Translations under genes and position numbers: made by a program
Shown: positions 62,603 through 64,000 of the stretch, one piece after another
Layout of the letters: each line of letters starts with the position of its first letter
Numbering within the stretch: the stretch's first letter is position 1
Assembly (NCBI RefSeq): GCF_023197165.1
Contig: NZ_JALPRD010000006.1
Location: 1 to 64,000 of the forward strand
Length of the DNA: 64,000 nt
Reading direction: 5' to 3'
Origin: Sphingopyxis sp. MSC1_008
Lineage (GTDB): Bacteria > Pseudomonadota > Alphaproteobacteria > Sphingomonadales > Sphingomonadaceae
Notes under the pieces: model-generated
The model's database searches: none
Seen by the model: only the letters and a program-made list of their open reading frames with translations
Told to the model about the DNA's origin: nothing

Positions 62603-63194
62603 TCGAGCCACCGAATCCGGCTTCGCCCCCGTCTCGCTCACCGAGGCGATGGCACGCGGCAGCGGCTTCCGCCCGATGTCCTTCGCGCCAGCGACCTATG
62701 CCGCACAGCCCGCCGAAGAAAGCTTTGACGAGCTCGACCTCGAAGACCCCTTCGCGCTCGGCCTCGCCGAAGGCCAGCGCCTCGCCGAAGCGGCCTTTGT
62801 TGCCGAGCGTCACCAGCTGCTCGCGCTGCTCGCGGGTGCCGAAGCGCTGCAGGACGAGCCGAGCGAAGAACTCGCGCAGCTGATCGCCGAAACCGTCGAA
62901 CGGCTGGTCCGCCAGATCGTCGCCGCCGCGCCGATCGACGCCGAATGGCTGCAGGCACAGGCCGAAACCGCCGCCGCGATGGTTGCCGACGCCGACAAGG
63001 CGCGCACCCTCTGGGTTCATCCCGAAGACGCCGCGCTGCTCGCCAATGCTCCGCTGGCGATGGCGGTCGAGAGCGATCCCGCGATGGTGCGCGGCACCGT
63101 CCGCCTCGAAACCTCGACCGGCTGGATCGAACATGGCCGCGCCGTCTATCTCGACGAACTGCGCACCGCGCTCGGCACCGGACATACCGCATGA
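62595..63194 (+). CDS. fliH: flagellar assembly protein FliH
   Basis: A 199-residue FliH-like protein. An acidic middle region (ESFDELDLEDPFALGLAEGQ) leads into long amphipathic helices (about residues 55-125) and a C-terminal VRLETSTGWIEHG typical of FliH/type III stator proteins. It binds and restrains the FliI ATPase at the export gate. Identity rests on weak family similarity plus position between fliG and fliI. Confidence 0.88.
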   Translation: MSDRATESGFAPVSLTEAMARGSGFRPMSFAPATYAAQPAEESFDELDLEDPFALGLAEGQRLAEAAFVAERHQLLALLAGAEALQDEPSEELAQLIAETVERLVRQIVAAAPIDAEWLQAQAETAAAMVADADKARTLWVHPEDAALLANAPLAMAVESDPAMVRGTVRLETSTGWIEHGRAVYLDELRTALGTGHTA

Positions 63195-64000
63195 CGCGCC
63201 GCCTCGCCATGAGCGCGCAGCAGCTGCTCGACCCCGTCGACCTGACGAACGCCAGCCCGCGCCGTATCGGCACGCTCGTGTCGCACGAGGGCATCATGCT
63301 CGAAGTGTCGGGTTTCCCGCAGCCGCTCGGCAGCAATGTCCGCATCCGCTCGGCAAATAATGACTATGTCTATGGCGAGGTCGTCGGCTTTCGCGGTCAC
63401 CGCAGCCTTGTCCTGCCCTTCGACACCAATATGCCGCTCGTTACCGGCGCACCGGTCGAGCCGCATGGCGCGTCGAGCATGGTTGCGGTCGGCAAGACTT
63501 TGCTCGGCCGCATCATGGATGCACAGGGCAACCCGCTCGACGGTCGCCCCGCGATCCAGTCGCAATTCCAGTGGCCGCTCGCCGGCCGCAAGGTCAACCC
63601 GCTGCGCCGCGGCCGCGTGACCAAGCCGCTCAACATGGGCGTGCGCGCGATCAACGGCCTGCTCACCGTCGGCGAAGGCCAGCGCGTCGCGATCATCGCA
63701 GGCTCGGGCGTCGGCAAATCGGTGCTGATGGGCCAGATGATCGCGGGCACCGAATGCGACGTCATCGTCGTCGGGCTGATCGGCGAACGCAGCCGCGAAG
63801 TCAGTGACTTCGTCGAAACCAAGCTGCCCCCCGAAGTGCGCAAGAAATCGGTCGTCGTTGCGGTTCCCGCCGACCACCCGCCGCTGCTCCGCCTGCGCGC
63901 CGCGATGCGCGCGACCGCGATCGCCGAGGCATTCCGCGCCGAGGGCAAGAAAGTGCTGCTCCTGATCGACAGCCTGACCCGCGTCGCGCATGCGCAGCGC
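63191..64000 (+). CDS. fliI: flagellum-specific ATPase FliI (3' end beyond the window)
   Basis: The first 270 residues of the export ATPase; the frame is open to the window edge. The Walker A motif is GSGVGKS at residues 171-177 in IIAGSGVGKSVLMGQMIAG, followed by GLIGERSREVSDF and Walker B LLLIDSLTRVAHAQR. It powers export of rod, hook and filament proteins with FliH. The ATG overlaps the fliH stop (ATGA). Confidence 0.96.
   Translation, partial: MTRRLAMSAQQLLDPVDLTNASPRRIGTLVSHEGIMLEVSGFPQPLGSNVRIRSANNDYVYGEVVGFRGHRSLVLPFDTNMPLVTGAPVEPHGASSMVAVGKTLLGRIMDAQGNPLDGRPAIQSQFQWPLAGRKVNPLRRGRVTKPLNMGVRAINGLLTVGEGQRVAIIAGSGVGKSVLMGQMIAGTECDVIVVGLIGERSREVSDFVETKLPPEVRKKSVVVAVPADHPPLLRLRAAMRATAIAEAFRAEGKKVLLLIDSLTRVAHAQR

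Noticed and set aside
1-64000. CRISPR arrays, tRNA/rRNA genes, IS elements, prophage genes
   Set aside because: I read for regular spaced repeats, cloverleaf-type sequences, transposases and integrases and found none that I could support.

Overview
The window looks like chromosome from a sphingomonad alphaproteobacterium, most like Sphingopyxis or a close relative. The evidence is the high G+C and the dense operons with ATGA/GTGA overlaps. It also includes two large TonB-dependent receptors, an imuA-imuB-dnaE2 SOS cassette behind an alphaproteobacterial GTTC-N7-GTTC LexA box, and intergenic inverted repeats (cores GGACTTGATCC and TCGAGCGAAGTCGAGA) typical of this family. I saw no tRNA, rRNA, CRISPR array, IS element or integrase.

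Region 1 (1-13.4 kb) is CoA-thioester catabolism. A minus-strand pair of acyl-CoA dehydrogenases, probably one hetero-oligomer, diverges from an SDR and a GPH-type transporter. A seven-gene plus-strand operon follows (5.0-13.3 kb): an ACAD10/11-type dehydrogenase, a Zn alcohol dehydrogenase, an APH-fold kinase, two SDRs, a serine hydrolase and a FadB-like fusion. It ends at a strong terminator. Separate kinase and dehydrogenase genes matching the two halves of ACAD10/11 suggest breakdown of 4-hydroxyacyl-CoA through a phosphorylated intermediate.

Region 2 (13.8-22.7 kb) holds a full valine route from isobutyryl-CoA to propionyl-CoA: isobutyryl-CoA dehydrogenase, enoyl-CoA hydratase, 3-hydroxyisobutyryl-CoA hydrolase, mmsB and mmsA. 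Several small unrelated genes are mixed in (YunG-like, RidA, I78 inhibitor, a lipoprotein, a polysaccharide deacetylase). A LysR regulator diverges from mmsA.

Region 3 (22.7-46.5 kb) is a pectin/hexuronate utilisation locus. It has outer-membrane uptake (two TonB receptors) and exported enzymes (pectate lyase, a second beta-helix protein, GH43, cupin, two esterases). It also has inner-membrane uptake (ExuT-like) and two converging cytoplasmic routes to 2-keto-3-deoxygluconate: UxaC/UxuB-like/UxaA, and KduI/KduD. KdgK then phosphorylates the product. A LacI-family regulator sits inside the locus. A 13-bp motif, TGACACCGGTTAC, or its symmetric form occurs in each promoter region I can assign to the locus (five sites), which outlines a compact local regulon. 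A second motif, TTGTATGACAA, marks two of the same promoters and suggests an additional unlinked regulator.

Region 4 (46.9-52.7 kb) is a tripartite RND efflux operon (lipoprotein adaptor, HAE1 pump, NodT-family outer-membrane factor). Region 5 (52.8-58.4 kb) is the imuA-imuB-dnaE2 mutasome operon; the middle of dnaE2 has clearly lower G+C than its ends. Region 6 (58.5-64 kb) is flagellar: flagellin on the minus strand, and fliE-fliF-fliG-fliH-fliI on the plus strand behind a near-perfect sigma-54 promoter. fliI runs off the end of the window.
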